DNA of 64,000 bases, from assembly GCF_002105155.1 (NCBI RefSeq), contig NW_019029041.1:1-64000 (forward strand). Direction: 5' to 3'. The stretch's first letter is position 1. The number at the start of each line of letters is the position of its first letter. The notes under the pieces are model-generated. The model did not search any database, was not told where the DNA came from, and worked only from the letters and a program-made list of their open reading frames with translations. The stretch is from Lobosporangium transversale. Its lineage: Eukaryota; Mortierellomycota; Mortierellomycetes; Mortierellales; Mortierellaceae. Position numbers and translations under genes: made by a program. Positions 1-11,251 of this stretch are shown in pieces.

Positions 1-1532
1 CCTGTCTGGATATTATAGATATAAACGGATCCATTGCTTGTGCCAACACAAAAGAAGAGCTCGTCCAGACTAGTTTCATATGTAAATGTAAAAATAATGA
101 AAACGCTCAGTAAAGGTATCCATGGTGAATCATAGCACGACTATGGCACCAGGAGATAGACAAACATTTTATATATTTAAAATATCTGCCATACCTGACA
201 TCAAATCGACATTGATTACTGGCTGTGTTTTTCACGGTGAATGTACGGATGTGCTCCAGTGTCTCTGAATCCCAATATTCGATCTTTCCATTCACAGATT
301 TCGACAACACCTTATTTTTGGCAAAGCGGATACAATCTATGAGACATTCAGAGTGATAAGTAACGAGTAAAAAAAAAAAGAAGATATAGATAGTATTCAT
401 GTGTTACTTAATTTCATCCGCTTTTTTTTTTTTTTTTTTTTTTCAGCATTTACCTATCCTTGCAGAGTGTAATCCTGATTGTAGCATGCGACTTTCCGTC
501 AAAGGCACGACAATAGGTTCTTTAGGTTCCTCATCAAACGAGGGCATATCCCATTCACGGATATCTCCATTGTAGCTTCCGCTCAAAAACGTCGTACCCT
601 GAGTGTGGGGATTGAAGCACTAAAGGGGCGTTTTTTTTTTTAGAAAAAATAGAAAAAATAGAAAAAATAGAAAAAAAAAAAAAAAAAAAAAAAAAAAGAT
701 TTAGAAAGGATTAAGAAAAAACAAACCACGACCCATCCTCGAGCTTCCTCCTTCTTAAAATCCTGAACTTACAACTACGGATGCCTTATATTCAAAAATC
801 ACCAGGCAGTTCCCTGTAAGGATATTCCACAGGCGAATAGTGCCATCCTTAGATGCTGAGAGTATATATTCATCTCTTATAGGATGTGGCTGGATATCCG
901 TAATAGTATCTATTGGATGATATAACAAAAAGGGGGGGGGGGGGGAAGTGCTTTAGCAACTCGATCGATAGTTTTTTTTTTTATCGTCTATAATCATACT
1001 GTGCCATAAGAATCCTCTTCATCTTCATAGATCAATTACGTTTGTGGCCTGAAAGTCGCATAAGCTCCTTTGATCTTGCTAAACTGAGGATATGAATCAT
1101 TTTATCAGTTCCAGCTGTGGCAAGGATTGCGTCCTGTGGCTGGTTCATCCAACAACATGTCAACATTTCCTATCGATATGGGATGTCAAAACGAGAAATA
1201 GAAAGGTATCGATAAATCAATTCCATCATCCAATGCAGTTTTCCATAAATAGAAAAAAAGATGCGGTGTGATAAAGAACTGTCAGTGCTTTTTTTTTTTT
1301 TTTTTTTTTTTTTTTAGCGTACCGGAAGTTCTTCAAAGCCTTCTTCGCCAGTAGGATCAAGTAAGAAGTGTGACATGATATCCAAATGATCTCCACAATG
1401 TTCATTATCATAGATGTTCGCCTAGATCAAGATAAGAAAGGAGTATATTTAGTCTCATGGTATCTACGAGGCTGGTGTTCGGATCATACAGATCTCAAGA
1501 TAGAGCTTGACACATGTTGTAATTGACAGTAC

Positions 1533-1564
<32 letters not shown>

Positions 1565-2033
1565 TTCTTTATACCTGAGGGCCTCCAGTAGTAGCAAGGA
1601 CATTGCTGTTATCTGTTGGATCCTTTAGTATAGCGCCACGCCTTTCTAGGACTCTGACTCGATCTATTCCATAGGGTGTCCTGTTATATCTGTGGTTTTG
1701 ACAAAAGGCCAATTGATTGATTTCACTAGAGTGGTTTTCTTTGACGATACGACGAAGTCTCAAGTTTTTGAAAATACGTTCCAGCTGAGTACTTGGATCC
1801 ATAGAGGGATCTGCTGCTGTTGTTGCCGCTGTATCTTCAGCTTTTACCAAAGGAGGTGTTTGCTGTCCTGTTACTGTTGTTCCTACATTCGTCTCCAGTG
1901 TAGTTGACGGTGACCTTGGTTTTTTGTAAGGTGTAGGAGAGGCAGATGAGTCAGGTGTAAAGTAGTCATCTTCTGAAGACACCCCAACGGCATCGTCTCG
2001 TTCACGCTTCACATGAGATGCTGCTGTCGACAT
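1..2033 (-). CDS. EED: EED/ESC-like Polycomb WD40 protein (partial, 3' end beyond window)
   Basis: Exons on the minus strand: 2033-1575, 1421-1323, 1169-1040, 909-773, 619-454, 336-195, 105-<1; all phases join. EED is the WD40 subunit of PRC2 that supports H3K27 methylation in the nucleus. The predicted protein starts MSTAASHVKRERDD and has a disordered acidic/Ser-Thr N-terminus of about 100 residues. A KENH segment and successive WD repeats follow. Family hallmarks are visible: IYDNEHCGDHLD, ILSASKDGTIRLWNI, and IDCIRFAKNKVLSKS, which resembles the EED segment VDCVRW..LILSKS. The C-terminal WD repeats lie beyond position 1. The aromatic residues expected for the trimethyl-lysine cage look substituted (see findings). 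Introns contain T22, A27, G14, T27 and TTTC tracts. The EED identity is good; PRC2 function is inferred. Confidence 0.75.
1533..1565. repeat. TTTC tetranucleotide microsatellite in EED intron 1
   Basis: About eight tandem TTTC units lie just inside the first intron of the EED-like gene. On the coding strand they are GAAA repeats starting a few bases after the 5' splice site. No function is evident. Confidence 0.9.
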
Positions 2034-2446
2034 GAATGTATTTGAAGTCCAATGAGCCTTGGTGGAAAAAAATAAAAATAAAAATAAAAAATAAATAAAT
2101 AAACGAGGTTGTTTTGCCACCAAGACGCGTATATGACTGAGTGGCTTGTGTAGATCAGGGACAAAGCCTGTCTTGTCTTCAAAGTAGGCCTTTTTCAAAC
2201 ACATTAGTTACTTAGCCCAAGCTTCTTCATGGTTCAAAGTAAGGAAGTAAACTATTAAAAATAAATGAAATAAAATAAAATAAAAAAAAGTACGAAAAAA
2301 TGTTGATGGTGGAGAAGAATAATTGTCAACTTGTTCAAATAAACATCCTTACGAGCATACAAAGCTCCAAGCCATGATTGTTTTTTCCTGGTTCAGAGTT
2401 AGATTTTCAACTTTTTTTTATTAATATGCAGAGAAATTAGACGATA

Positions 2447-3288
2447 CTATTGATCCTCCTGGTCTGAATGATGCTTGGGCCGCTTACTATCTCTCCGAGC
2501 GTCATCCTCCTCCTCCTCCTCCTCCTCCTCCTCCTCCTCCTCCTGATCGCTAGCCCTATTTTTCTTTTTTGACCCGGCATCCTCCTGATTGTCATCGTTA
2601 TCGTCATCGTCATTAGTATTCTTCCTTTTACTGAGCTTGTTATTATTCGCACGTTGTTTCCTCCTTTGTCGCTTGGCTCTATTCCTTTCTGTTTTTTCCT
2701 CGTCTTCCCTTCGCTTTGCCTCCATTCTTTCCTCATATTCACGCTGTTCTCTCTCCTAAGGTAGTAACATTTAATGATAGCCAGAGAATTAGTACAAGTC
2801 AAGCGAAGGATTTTTTTTTTTTTTTAAATTAAAGAAAGAAAAATCAATTCCGCTTCCTTCTCAAACAAGTACTCTTTAAAGAAAACTGCTTTAGTAAACT
2901 TTACAAGTAAGTTACTGATTCTGTTGTTCAATTGCTTCATTTTTCCTAATTTTTTTTTTTTTTCCTTAGTTTTATATACCTGTTTAGACTCAAGTTCCAT
3001 ATTCTTTAATCTTGCATACTCTCGCCTACGCCCAGCCCTATAAACATGAAACTCGCCACTCCCTGCACCAGCACTGGAGCCTTGGACATTCTTCACGTAG
3101 TTTTTAGGCTCCTTTGGTGCGCCAGTCTTTTTTCCAGGTCGCTCAGGAATATGAACGGGCTTATCAATCTTTTCTAAAAGCTTGTCTAGTTTTTGTTTTT
3201 GTAATTCCAGCAACGTAAGATGATGCTTCTTAGGTCCAGCTGATGCTGCTGCCCCTTCATCGTCCGAGTCTTTGTGATTAGTTGACAT
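2447..3288 (-). CDS. PRKRIP1: PRKRIP1-like spliceosomal protein
   Basis: Two exons, 3288-2980 and 2755-2447, join in phase 0 to give 205 residues. PRKRIP1 is a nuclear, highly charged protein found in catalytic spliceosomes. The family core is clear: a helical LELQKQKLDKLLEKIDKPV segment, a PIPERP-like stretch, then NVQGSSAGAGSGEFHVYR followed by RRREYARLKNME. This last part is nearly identical to the GSSAGAGSGEFHVYR..RRREY signature of animal PRKRIP1. The second exon encodes the expected basic, Arg/Lys-rich coiled tail. It ends in an Asp/Glu block with a run of about twelve Glu encoded by a GAG repeat, which may vary in length between strains. The intron carries a T13 tract near its 5' end. 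Confidence 0.85.
2504..2544. repeat. TCC/GGA trinucleotide repeat coding poly-Glu
   Basis: A near-perfect TCC array on the plus strand encodes the glutamate run in the acidic C-terminus of the PRKRIP1-like protein. Because it is in frame, unit gain or loss would change only the Glu count. Confidence 0.9.
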
Positions 3289-3330
3289 GTTGTATGTTCG
3301 TGAGTAGTTTGGTAAAAAGATTGTGAAATG

Positions 3331-3364
<34 letters not shown>

Positions 3365-4250
3365 GAGAAGAATTATCCACGTGATTCTAGGAAGGATAGG
3401 ATTTGGAGACGCGTTTTACAAAATCAAAGCATTACTTTCATATTCAATCATAGACTACCTGCGTTCACGTCTTTCACCAATGTGAAAAATATGTATACAT
3501 GTGTGTACATAAATAGGGAGAGAGAGAGGGAAAGCAAAATAAAGATCTGCTATTTCTTATTCCATTTTTCCTTCCTTCCTCTAGGCAGCTTTTGAATCGC
3601 TTATTCCTTACCCTTTTGTTTTTGTTTACGTTCCGCAGGGGCTACCTGATTTAGGTTCTACCTTTCCTTTCAATGAAAGCTTCTTCACTCATGAACCGTA
3701 TCGTAAGCATTAAGTTTTTTTTTTTTTATTACTTATTATTATTATTATAAACAAAATTGAAAAGAGTTGCACGTTTACATTTCCTGGATATTTTAGCCTG
3801 GATCTTCGAGGGAAGAACATTCGTTTGGGTGAATGAATGGATGACAAGCCTGAAAGGATACTGCTTACGCCCTGGCTTAGAAGGATCAGAGGACTTTGAG
3901 AGTCTACTCTCCCCTGAATGACATCATATTAGCTTCTAGAAATTTCGCTTGCATCCAACAAGGAGCACGTTTATGGAGTACGTTTATGGGGCTCGTTCTT
4001 GGCTTTGTTGAAGCTAGAGCTTGGTCAAAGACTTGTACATCGTCCCCGCAGCCCAAGCAGATTGCTTGTAGCTCCTCCTTAAACAAGTTAATCTGCGTTG
4101 GCAAAAACATCTATGATAGTCTGATGACCAAAGTTACAGGATGACGCAGAAACGTTCTTTTTTTAGACCTTTTTCATGCTGCAGATCGTTTCCCAGTTTC
4201 AAAAAACGCGTAATTGAAATATGGACAAAGCCTCTGAACTATGCTTTTTT
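3289..4250. other. Intergenic DNA with no supported gene
   Basis: After the promoter side of PRKRIP1, which includes an A30 tract at 3333-3362, I see no gene with family support. Open frames of 68-82 codons overlap on both strands around 3896-4144. The minus-strand frame has a protein-like composition, including CLGCGDDVQVFDQAL, but no recognisable domain, no start context and no splice partners. It could be a degraded gene or transposon fragment, or chance. Confidence 0.5.
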
Positions 4251-4251
4251 A

Positions 4252-4393
4252 GAGTCCTCGCCAGAAAGTTGTCGATAAATATACATATTTTCGGCGTTTT
4301 TGAATTGGATAAAATAACCTCCAGCCATCGTTTTTTGATTCAAAGACAGTATTTTAAAAATTGTATTAGCCAACGACTTTCTGGCGAGGACTC
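4252..4393. mobile_element. Short TA-flanked inverted-repeat element (Tc1/mariner-type MITE)
   Basis: The left end, from 4252, reads GAGTCCTCGCCAGAAAGT. The right end, up to 4393, is its exact reverse complement over 18 bp, and similarity continues about 5 bp further with two mismatches. Both ends are flanked by TA (4250-4251 and 4394-4395), as expected for a TA target-site duplication of the Tc1/mariner (IS630) superfamily. The 142-bp interior is AT-rich and has no coding capacity, so this would be a non-autonomous element. No second copy was noticed in the window. Confidence 0.7.
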
Positions 4394-4395
4394 TA

Positions 4396-5393
4396 CTTTG
4401 TATATACCATATCTTCTATCAACTTTTTGTGTGTTCTCTTCTATCTAGTTTTCATTGCGCCAAGCAATCGCAAAAATAAAATTCAGGAGGTCACCAACTA
4501 GCAGTGCTTGACAAAACTGCCTGAAACGAAAAAATAAAATAAAACAAAACAAAATAAAAGTGCCCAGCTAAATTTTGCATGATTTGGAAGGCGAAGACAA
4601 GGGAGAAAGCACCGTTACTTCGCCTGTTTTATCGCATAGGAGTATAGTTCACTCCTGTTTCCAATTATTCCCGGTTCCTGGAGGATTCACACCATACGGG
4701 TGTATGGAATTCGCATGATCAAGAAAGCAGGAAAAGGCGGGAGCACAAATGTTGTTGAATGAGTTCATGCGTGGGCGTGCCCTTGTAACGGTTATACATC
4801 TATACCATGTATGATACCATCTGATCGGATTGTTATGGGGGTTTTTTTATTTTATTTTATTTTTTTGTAAAACATGAGATTTACACAATTGAAACCACAA
4901 TAAATTTCGAAACGGAAAGAGCACAGCAGCAGCTTTGGACCTGGAAGGACAAGTGAGAAAAAGAAAAAAGAGAAAAAAACGAAAAGAGAAAAGGAGAGAA
5001 AGAGACAGAAAGAGAGGAGGGGAGGAAGAGAGAAGGAGAGGAGGAGAGGAAGAGGGAAGGAGAGAAGGCCAAGACGAGGACAACGAGATTGACATCGACA
5101 TCTGTGTAGAAGTGCATGGGACGAGAGGTAGAGCCTACGCTTAGGACCATTAAGGACAGAAGTCATTGCTCTTTTTCTCTCCCTCTCTCTTTTTTTTTTT
5201 TTATTGCTCTCCTACCTTTCTCTTACCTATTCTCACATTCTCTACCTTTCCTCCTTTTTTTTTTTTTTTTTTTTTTTTTTTCTTCCACTCTCATTCTCTT
5301 CGTCATTTGCCATTTACCATTGACTTTTTCACCATTCACCTTTTGTTCTCATTTCCTTACAACTGGGAATACTCAGTACCACTTTAGCCAGTC
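4396..5393. other. Intergenic DNA upstream of the HMMR-like gene, with purine block then pyrimidine block
   Basis: No gene is supported here. From about 4950 to 5070 the plus strand is almost pure A/G (GAGGAGAGGAAGAGGG-like). From about 5163 to 5345 it becomes strongly C/T-rich and includes T27 at 5255-5281. The pyrimidine part lies just before the ATG of the HMMR-like gene and resembles the CT-rich leaders seen before other genes here (for example 15600-15730 and 61080-61590). The purine block may be a nuclease-sensitive promoter element; this is inference. Confidence 0.5.
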
Positions 5394-6459
5394 ATGTTTC
5401 CTCGGAGCGAACGATTTGTGGAGAAGGTGCGTGTGCTTGTATCACAAAAAAAAAAAAAAAGTTAACAACTTAACTCAAGCAACAGTAACGAACAGTCAAC
5501 ACACACAGCAAAAATATCACTTTTCTACAACCCCCCTCTTTTTTTTTTTTTTTTTTCCACCTTTTATTAAGTATTGGCAGGTTTTCTTGCAACTGACTGT
5601 TTGCTCGCTTCTCTTGTGTCTTGCCACATGAATTATTTGATAAACTTCAACGACAGATTGAGATCACTCCAGGACCAAACCATTATGATGTCAAACTAGG
5701 TGACGATGATCCCTATAAGCGCTTTGGGTTCCTGGGCAAGACGAAACGGTTCGATGAGAATGCCAAATCCCCATATGGCTCACACAGCACTATAGCAGGA
5801 TCAAGAATGTCCGGGGAGATAGGGGGAATAGGGCCATATAAACGAGGCTCATTCACATCCTCTTTACCATCACTCATCATCGACGACGACGACATGGCAT
5901 CAGTCTTTTCTAATGGATCCACTACACCCCCAGATAATCAACGGAGGCCTGTCAGTTCTCGATCCAAGAGTACTGATAAATTAGCCAGCACCCCAAATTT
6001 CAACCAAGCTGAAGAGAGGTTAAAAAAAGAGGTAAAGAATAGCTGAAAAAAAAAAAAAAAAAAAAAAAAAAAAGTGCTTATGCAATTCAACTGCTGTGCT
6101 TACAAAATGCACTCCAAGTAATCGGGCAATTGTTAGTGCCATCTTTTTTAAAAGGGGGCCTTACATGATTTTTTGCATTACAAAAACATTGCCCAAAGCT
6201 TAAAGGGAAAATCTCCCGCCCCTGAAACAATTGGTCGATGAACATCTTTCTAATTGTTGTATTATTCTTTGTAAACAATCTGAATAGCTAGCAGATTTGA
6301 CAGACAAGTTTGAAAAGTATCGCATCGCACGACAGAAAGATATAGATCTAATGACCGAAAAGCAGAAGAAGGCCGAAACCATGTACCAAGGCGCCATCAA
6401 AGAAAAGAACTCGATCCAGACACAACTTGTTGCCAAAGACAGCGAGATTGGTATGCTTT

Positions 6460-6505
<46 letters not shown>

Positions 6506-9500
6506 CAATGTTTCAATGTCATCCTTATTACTGTTCTTTTATTGTTTGGCAAGCTTTGGAATCCATCTAAATTTACTTTCCTAAAAAAAAAAAAAAAAAA
6601 AAGTTTAATGTTACACGAAGCATTTAAGCAACCAACTTATTGGGATTCATTCTCTGTTTTTTCTGCACCAATACATCAATAATTAGCTGATCTTACTGCA
6701 CGGCAAGCCACACTCAAAGCTTCAGTAAGTCCAATCAACGTTTGTAGCTGACAAAAAAAAGCTCAGTTTCATTTAGTGGTGCTCGATGCGTAACTTTAAG
6801 GTTAATTGATGGAGCAATCAGAAATAGCTTTTTTTTTTTTATGGGTGGCTCTTTTCTGATACTACGTATTCATAATCTTTTTAATCTTTTTTGTCTGGTT
6901 GGCTCATATTTATATAACCAACACTAATTCAATCAACCAACCACATTTACTCATCCCAATTTAATTATTCCTCTCCCCTCTGTCCGTAGCTCGAAAGGTC
7001 AGAGAAGGCTGCAGCTGCTGTTCATGAGAAGATCGGCAAGGGTGCTCATCTCCAAAAGAAGATTGATGAATTGGAAAAGCAGCTTGCTCGCGTCAAACTC
7101 TTGTTAGCGGAGCAAGAGGCATCCAATACAGAGACACAGCAGAAATTCGATCTCGAACGCCAGCAATGGCAGCAGCAATTGACTGAGCAACGTGAAACTG
7201 CTGAGCATGAATCCACGCAGGCCAATGAGCGTTACCAACAGGCTGAACAGCGTTATCAAGAAAAGATGAAGGCATCAAAGGAAGACTCAGATGGATGGAG
7301 AATCAGGTTTGAACAATTAGAAAAGACGTTCAAAGAACTTGAGCAGAGATTGCAAGAGGAGCAAAAAACTGTCCAAGAGTTGAGAGCTAGAATGAAGATG
7401 GAAAAGGAGCAGCTACAGGCCCAACTAGGCCACGCAACCGAGGCAATCCAAAGAATGGACCAAGAGCGATTACAGACAGCGTCTGTTACAAAAGAGACCG
7501 AAGATCGTCTTCGGCACGAAAAACAGACCATCGAAGATTCTCTGAACGCTTCTCAAAATGGTTATAAAGAGTTGTTGGCTAGACATCAGGCAACCGAACG
7601 AATGCTGGACGAGCAACGTGCACAGCACGCAGAAGCTGTCGAGACCATGACCCGTGACTACAATAAGCAGCAGCAACTGTTCACAAAGGAACGGCAGGAT
7701 CATCTGAAGGCACGACAGGACCTTGAAAGCTCGATTGCTCATCTTATCACAGAGCTGGGTCAGAACCGTAACGCCCTCCTTAAGGTCCAGCAGGAAAGAG
7801 CACGCTTGCAGAATGAGTGCCACCAAAGCCAGTTGCAGCTGCAGGATATGTCTGTATTCATAGCTACGGTAGAGCAGCAATACGAGGAACTGAAGGCAAT
7901 ATCCAAACAAGAACATGAGGCCTGGGAGGCTAAATACCAAAAACTCTCTGTAGAGGCATTTGTACAAAAACAAGAATCCTCAATAGAGATTAAAGAACTG
8001 AAGGCATTGCTTGAACACAAGCGCGGGGAAGTATCACAGTTAATGAATAGCATTGATGCTATTCAATCAGAGCTGAAACAGGTCAAGTCTCACCGTGATG
8101 TGGTCATTGTTCAGAGGGATGAAGGAGAACGAAGGGCCACAGAAACAATGAAGAAGCTCAGAGAACTGGAGCAGGAAAATCAACACGTCTCAACGCAGCT
8201 GACAATGTTGAACAAAGATACGGAGACATTGAAAGCTGAGTCTAGTGCTCTAAAGAATGAGGTACATGTTAAAGACCTATCTATCAAGTCACTAGAGGAC
8301 GATATCGAGTTGATAACGAGTGAGACAAGAGAACGTGAGGCACAGGATAAGAAAAGGATTCAGGAGTTAGAGAACAAGGTGTTAGCTGCTACTAAACAAG
8401 CCAAGAAAGCACAGAAAAATGAGCGCGCTTGGAAGGCCAAGGAAGCAGCACTAGATGAGGAAGTAACTACTCAAAAGGATCGTATTAGCTCCCTTCAGTC
8501 CCAGCTAGAAAAGTCCAATTTTGAACGAGAGACTGAACGTAAGATCAGCGCTGAGCGTATCCAGGAGCTTGAAGCGCACTGCCAGGCTATGGAAGCCGCT
8601 TTCAAGGAAACGTTTGAAAAATCAGGAAGTACAGAGGAGATCGGCCAGGGCGCTCCACATGAAACATGGAGGCAACATTCAGGTGCTATCATCGGCATTC
8701 TCGCTTACCATACCTCAGAGTGCTCCATCAGCAAGTCCAAATATGCTGAGCTGGTGGCGGAGGTGGCTGCTTCAGCGCAGTCGGCCGCTACCTTGAGCGC
8801 TTCGCTAAATGAACAGGAGACAGTGTCCAAGAAGACACAGGCAGATCATTCGGTACTTCATGACAAAATTACTGAGCTTGAGGATCATATCCGTCATTTG
8901 AGAGCTCAGGTAGACTGTCTAGAGGCTGAAAGCATTGGCAAAGACGCCACCATCAAGGCCCTTCAAGATGAGTACGAATACCAGGAAAAGATCATCCGAG
9001 GTCTTTCAAAGAACGAGGACGCAGCCAACGAAATCGCGAAACTAGAAGACGAAGTGCGGAGGATGGCAACCCGCGCTCACGAGACGGAGGGCTGGATCAA
9101 AGAGGTGCAAGCAGACAATGATAAATATAGGGAGGCCTATGTGAAGGCTGACATTTCTCGTGAAGAGACATTGCTGGACATGGCCAAGCTGCACGAGGAA
9201 CTTGCCGAGTCTGAACAGGCACGACTTCAGATTGAGAGCCAGCTGCAGGTTGAAGTGGCTGCTATGATCAAGAAGAACGCACTCACGGAAAATGAGTTGT
9301 CAAGGCTTTCAAAGATGAACGTGGATTCTGCGCAGAACATGTGGCTTAAACTGAAGGTAATAACCAAATCAATTTATTCTTTTCTTAGTGAAGCGGGTAG
9401 TCAAACAGAAATTCATCAGAGTTAGTCTAACCCAACGAGATGCTTTTTTCTATAGATTAAGCAAAATGCCCAACTCAAGGAGGAGGTACTTGCATTAAAG

Positions 9501-9923
9501 AAAAAGAACATTGCTCTATCCAACACTCGCGATTCTCTACGCCTCAAGTGCCTGCGAGTAGAGCGTGATCTAGAATCCTACAAGGCTGCGCATGGTATAG
9601 CCGGAGGGACTGCCGTTGTTGATGGCCCTAATCCCCTTGGCAGGAACCCATCTCGAAATGGATCTATCTCTGAAGGATCTTCAGTCGCCTCATCGCCCTC
9701 TACTGTCAGCTCTAGTCCATCCGAGCAAGTGACGAATAAAAAAACCCAGCTACACGGTCTGAAATCAGGTAGCACCCCTACTACATGTACTCGGTCCCGG
9801 CCCATTTCTTTAGGAGCGACCAGGGCGCCAAGCAAGCCTTCTGCCGCCAATGGCGACAGCAGACCATGCCTTCGGTCCCGAGCAGCACGAAGCATGCAAA
9901 CAGGCAAAGAAGCATCAAGCTAA
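5394..9923 (+). CDS. HMMR: HMMR-like long coiled-coil protein
   Basis: Exons 5394-5426, 5657-6031, 6288-6450, 6687-6724, 6990-9356 and 9456-9923 give 1147 residues. HMMR (RHAMM) is a microtubule- and spindle-associated coiled-coil protein. The spliced N-terminus MFPRSERFVEK + IEITPGPNHYDVKL followed by GFLGKTKRF closely parallels the HMMR start (FPKAPLKRF..SPGAYDVK..FQKSQRF). About 900 residues of uninterrupted heptad coiled coil follow. Near the end, LKLKIKQNAQLKEEVLALK resembles the conserved C-terminal LKQKI..V.KLKDEN helix. The tail after residue 1030 is Ser/Pro-rich and basic. The protein is longer than animal HMMR (about 720 residues). Generic coiled-coil similarity could mislead, but the short N-terminal match is specific. 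Confidence 0.65.
6460..6504. repeat. ATTATC-type microsatellite in intron
   Basis: Tandem ATTATC/ATTATT units lie in the third intron of the HMMR-like gene, directly after the 5' splice site at 6451. They are non-coding. Confidence 0.85.
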
Positions 9924-10176
9924 TGTAGATTATTTTGTCCCTATAATAAAACAGTTAATGGTATATTTTACAAATCACTTTGATACCAATCTATACATGA
10001 GTAATGTCCTACGATCCGATGAGAAATAAAAAAGAAATAATAAATCAGCTTACTTACTAAACAAGATCTTTCCCCCCAATATCCAGCACTGCATCCACTT
10101 CTAGGACTAAAGAGTGGTGTGATTGAAGTGTTCATTATGACAGTGTGGCAAATTATGCTTCATAGTAGATACTTGT

Positions 10177-10693
10177 CTACGATGTCATGCTCATTTGTAG
10201 TTCTAGGGGATCGACCTAAAGGAAAGTAGATTAAAAAGAAGACAGCGTGACCTATAGTATTAGCAAACGTACTTTTTTGAAACAAACATTCGACAAATAA
10301 TAGTACCTCAAAAACTCTTGGAGACAACCGATTACCTTGCTCCATGACGTCTCAGATAGAGGCACACCAGATACAACCACGAGCGTAGGAACTTTGGGCT
10401 TCAAGTTTAGGAGTCTTCTTGTCCCCCAGGTTTATCATCGAGGAGATTTTTTGCATATGAGAGCCAATAGTGATTGCACATGCGAATTGAGAGTGGTCAT
10501 TCATAAATCTAATAAAACGCACAATACTCCTCGTAGGGTCCTTTGGATGTGGCGAGACTGCGACAGGACAGGTTTTATCGACCAAAGAAAATGGTATAGA
10601 CATTGGCGGAGCGTAACTTCCATTTTGAGCGTTGTCGGAGAATTGTCGCTCATTGGACTCGTTGGAACGGATTGAGAAGTATCGGGTTCCCAA
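10177..10693 (-). CDS. Small hypothetical protein, three exons
   Basis: I do not recognise this gene. A minus-strand model 10693-10480, 10391-10273, 10215-10177 gives 123 residues. The middle of the protein reads RSIVRFIRFMNDHSQFAF then PTLVVVSGVPLSETSW and a Leu/Tyr-rich helix, EFLRYYYLSNVCFKK. The second 5' splice site (AAA|GTACGT) and its CTTTAG acceptor are good. The first intron (GTGCAA...CTAAAC...AAAG) is weaker, but it removes a frame break and has a branch-like CTAAAC. A plus-strand frame of similar length overlaps (10337-10675) and cannot be fully excluded. The start could be further upstream. Confidence 0.4.
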
Positions 10694-11251
10694 GGTAGAA
10701 GGATTAAGTTACTATATTTTACTTTATTACTTTATTTATTCATTTTTTGTCAAAGCACTGATACACCCCGTGGGAAAGTGCAGGACATGTTAAAGTCATT
10801 GTTCAAGGGGCATAGGGCAGCCAATAACATGTGATAGTGTTCAGATTTTTATACGGTTTCATACGGAGCCTAGTCAATGCGCCGCAGTTGTTAAACCGAC
10901 AAATTGAATGGCAGTCCCAATCACGTTTAATTTCCAAAAAAAAAAAAAAAAAAAAAAAAAAAGTTCTAGAGAACGGTTGGAGTGATTGGAGTTTATGCTT
11001 TCAATTCCAGTCCAGCCAGCTCTCTTAGGAGCTATTGGATATTTGCTCCTCTTTTGTAGAAAAGTAATAACTCGTAAAGATTTCATAACAGCATTGGAGC
11101 GGTGGTACTTTTAGTCTTCTGAAAGAAAACTACATAAAAGGGGAGCTGTTGCCGGAGAGTTGTTAACAGAAAACAAAATACCCTTTCAACTCCTCCTATC
11201 AAAACACGCATACAACTTTGCTTTTTTCTTTTCTAATAATAACAAAAGTAA
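10694..11251. other. Intergenic region, promoter side of the MFS gene
   Basis: The region contains an A27 tract (10936-10962) and a TATA-like CATAAAAG at 11133-11140, about 110 bp before the MFS start codon. No gene is supported. Confidence 0.5.

Noticed and set aside
4852-5631. Several Phe/Leu/Ser-rich or Arg/Glu-rich frames
   Set aside because: They come from purine and pyrimidine low-complexity DNA and lack protein-like composition.
10337-10675. Plus-strand 112-codon frame
   Set aside because: It overlaps the minus-strand model, which has better splice signals and residue composition; not completely excluded.
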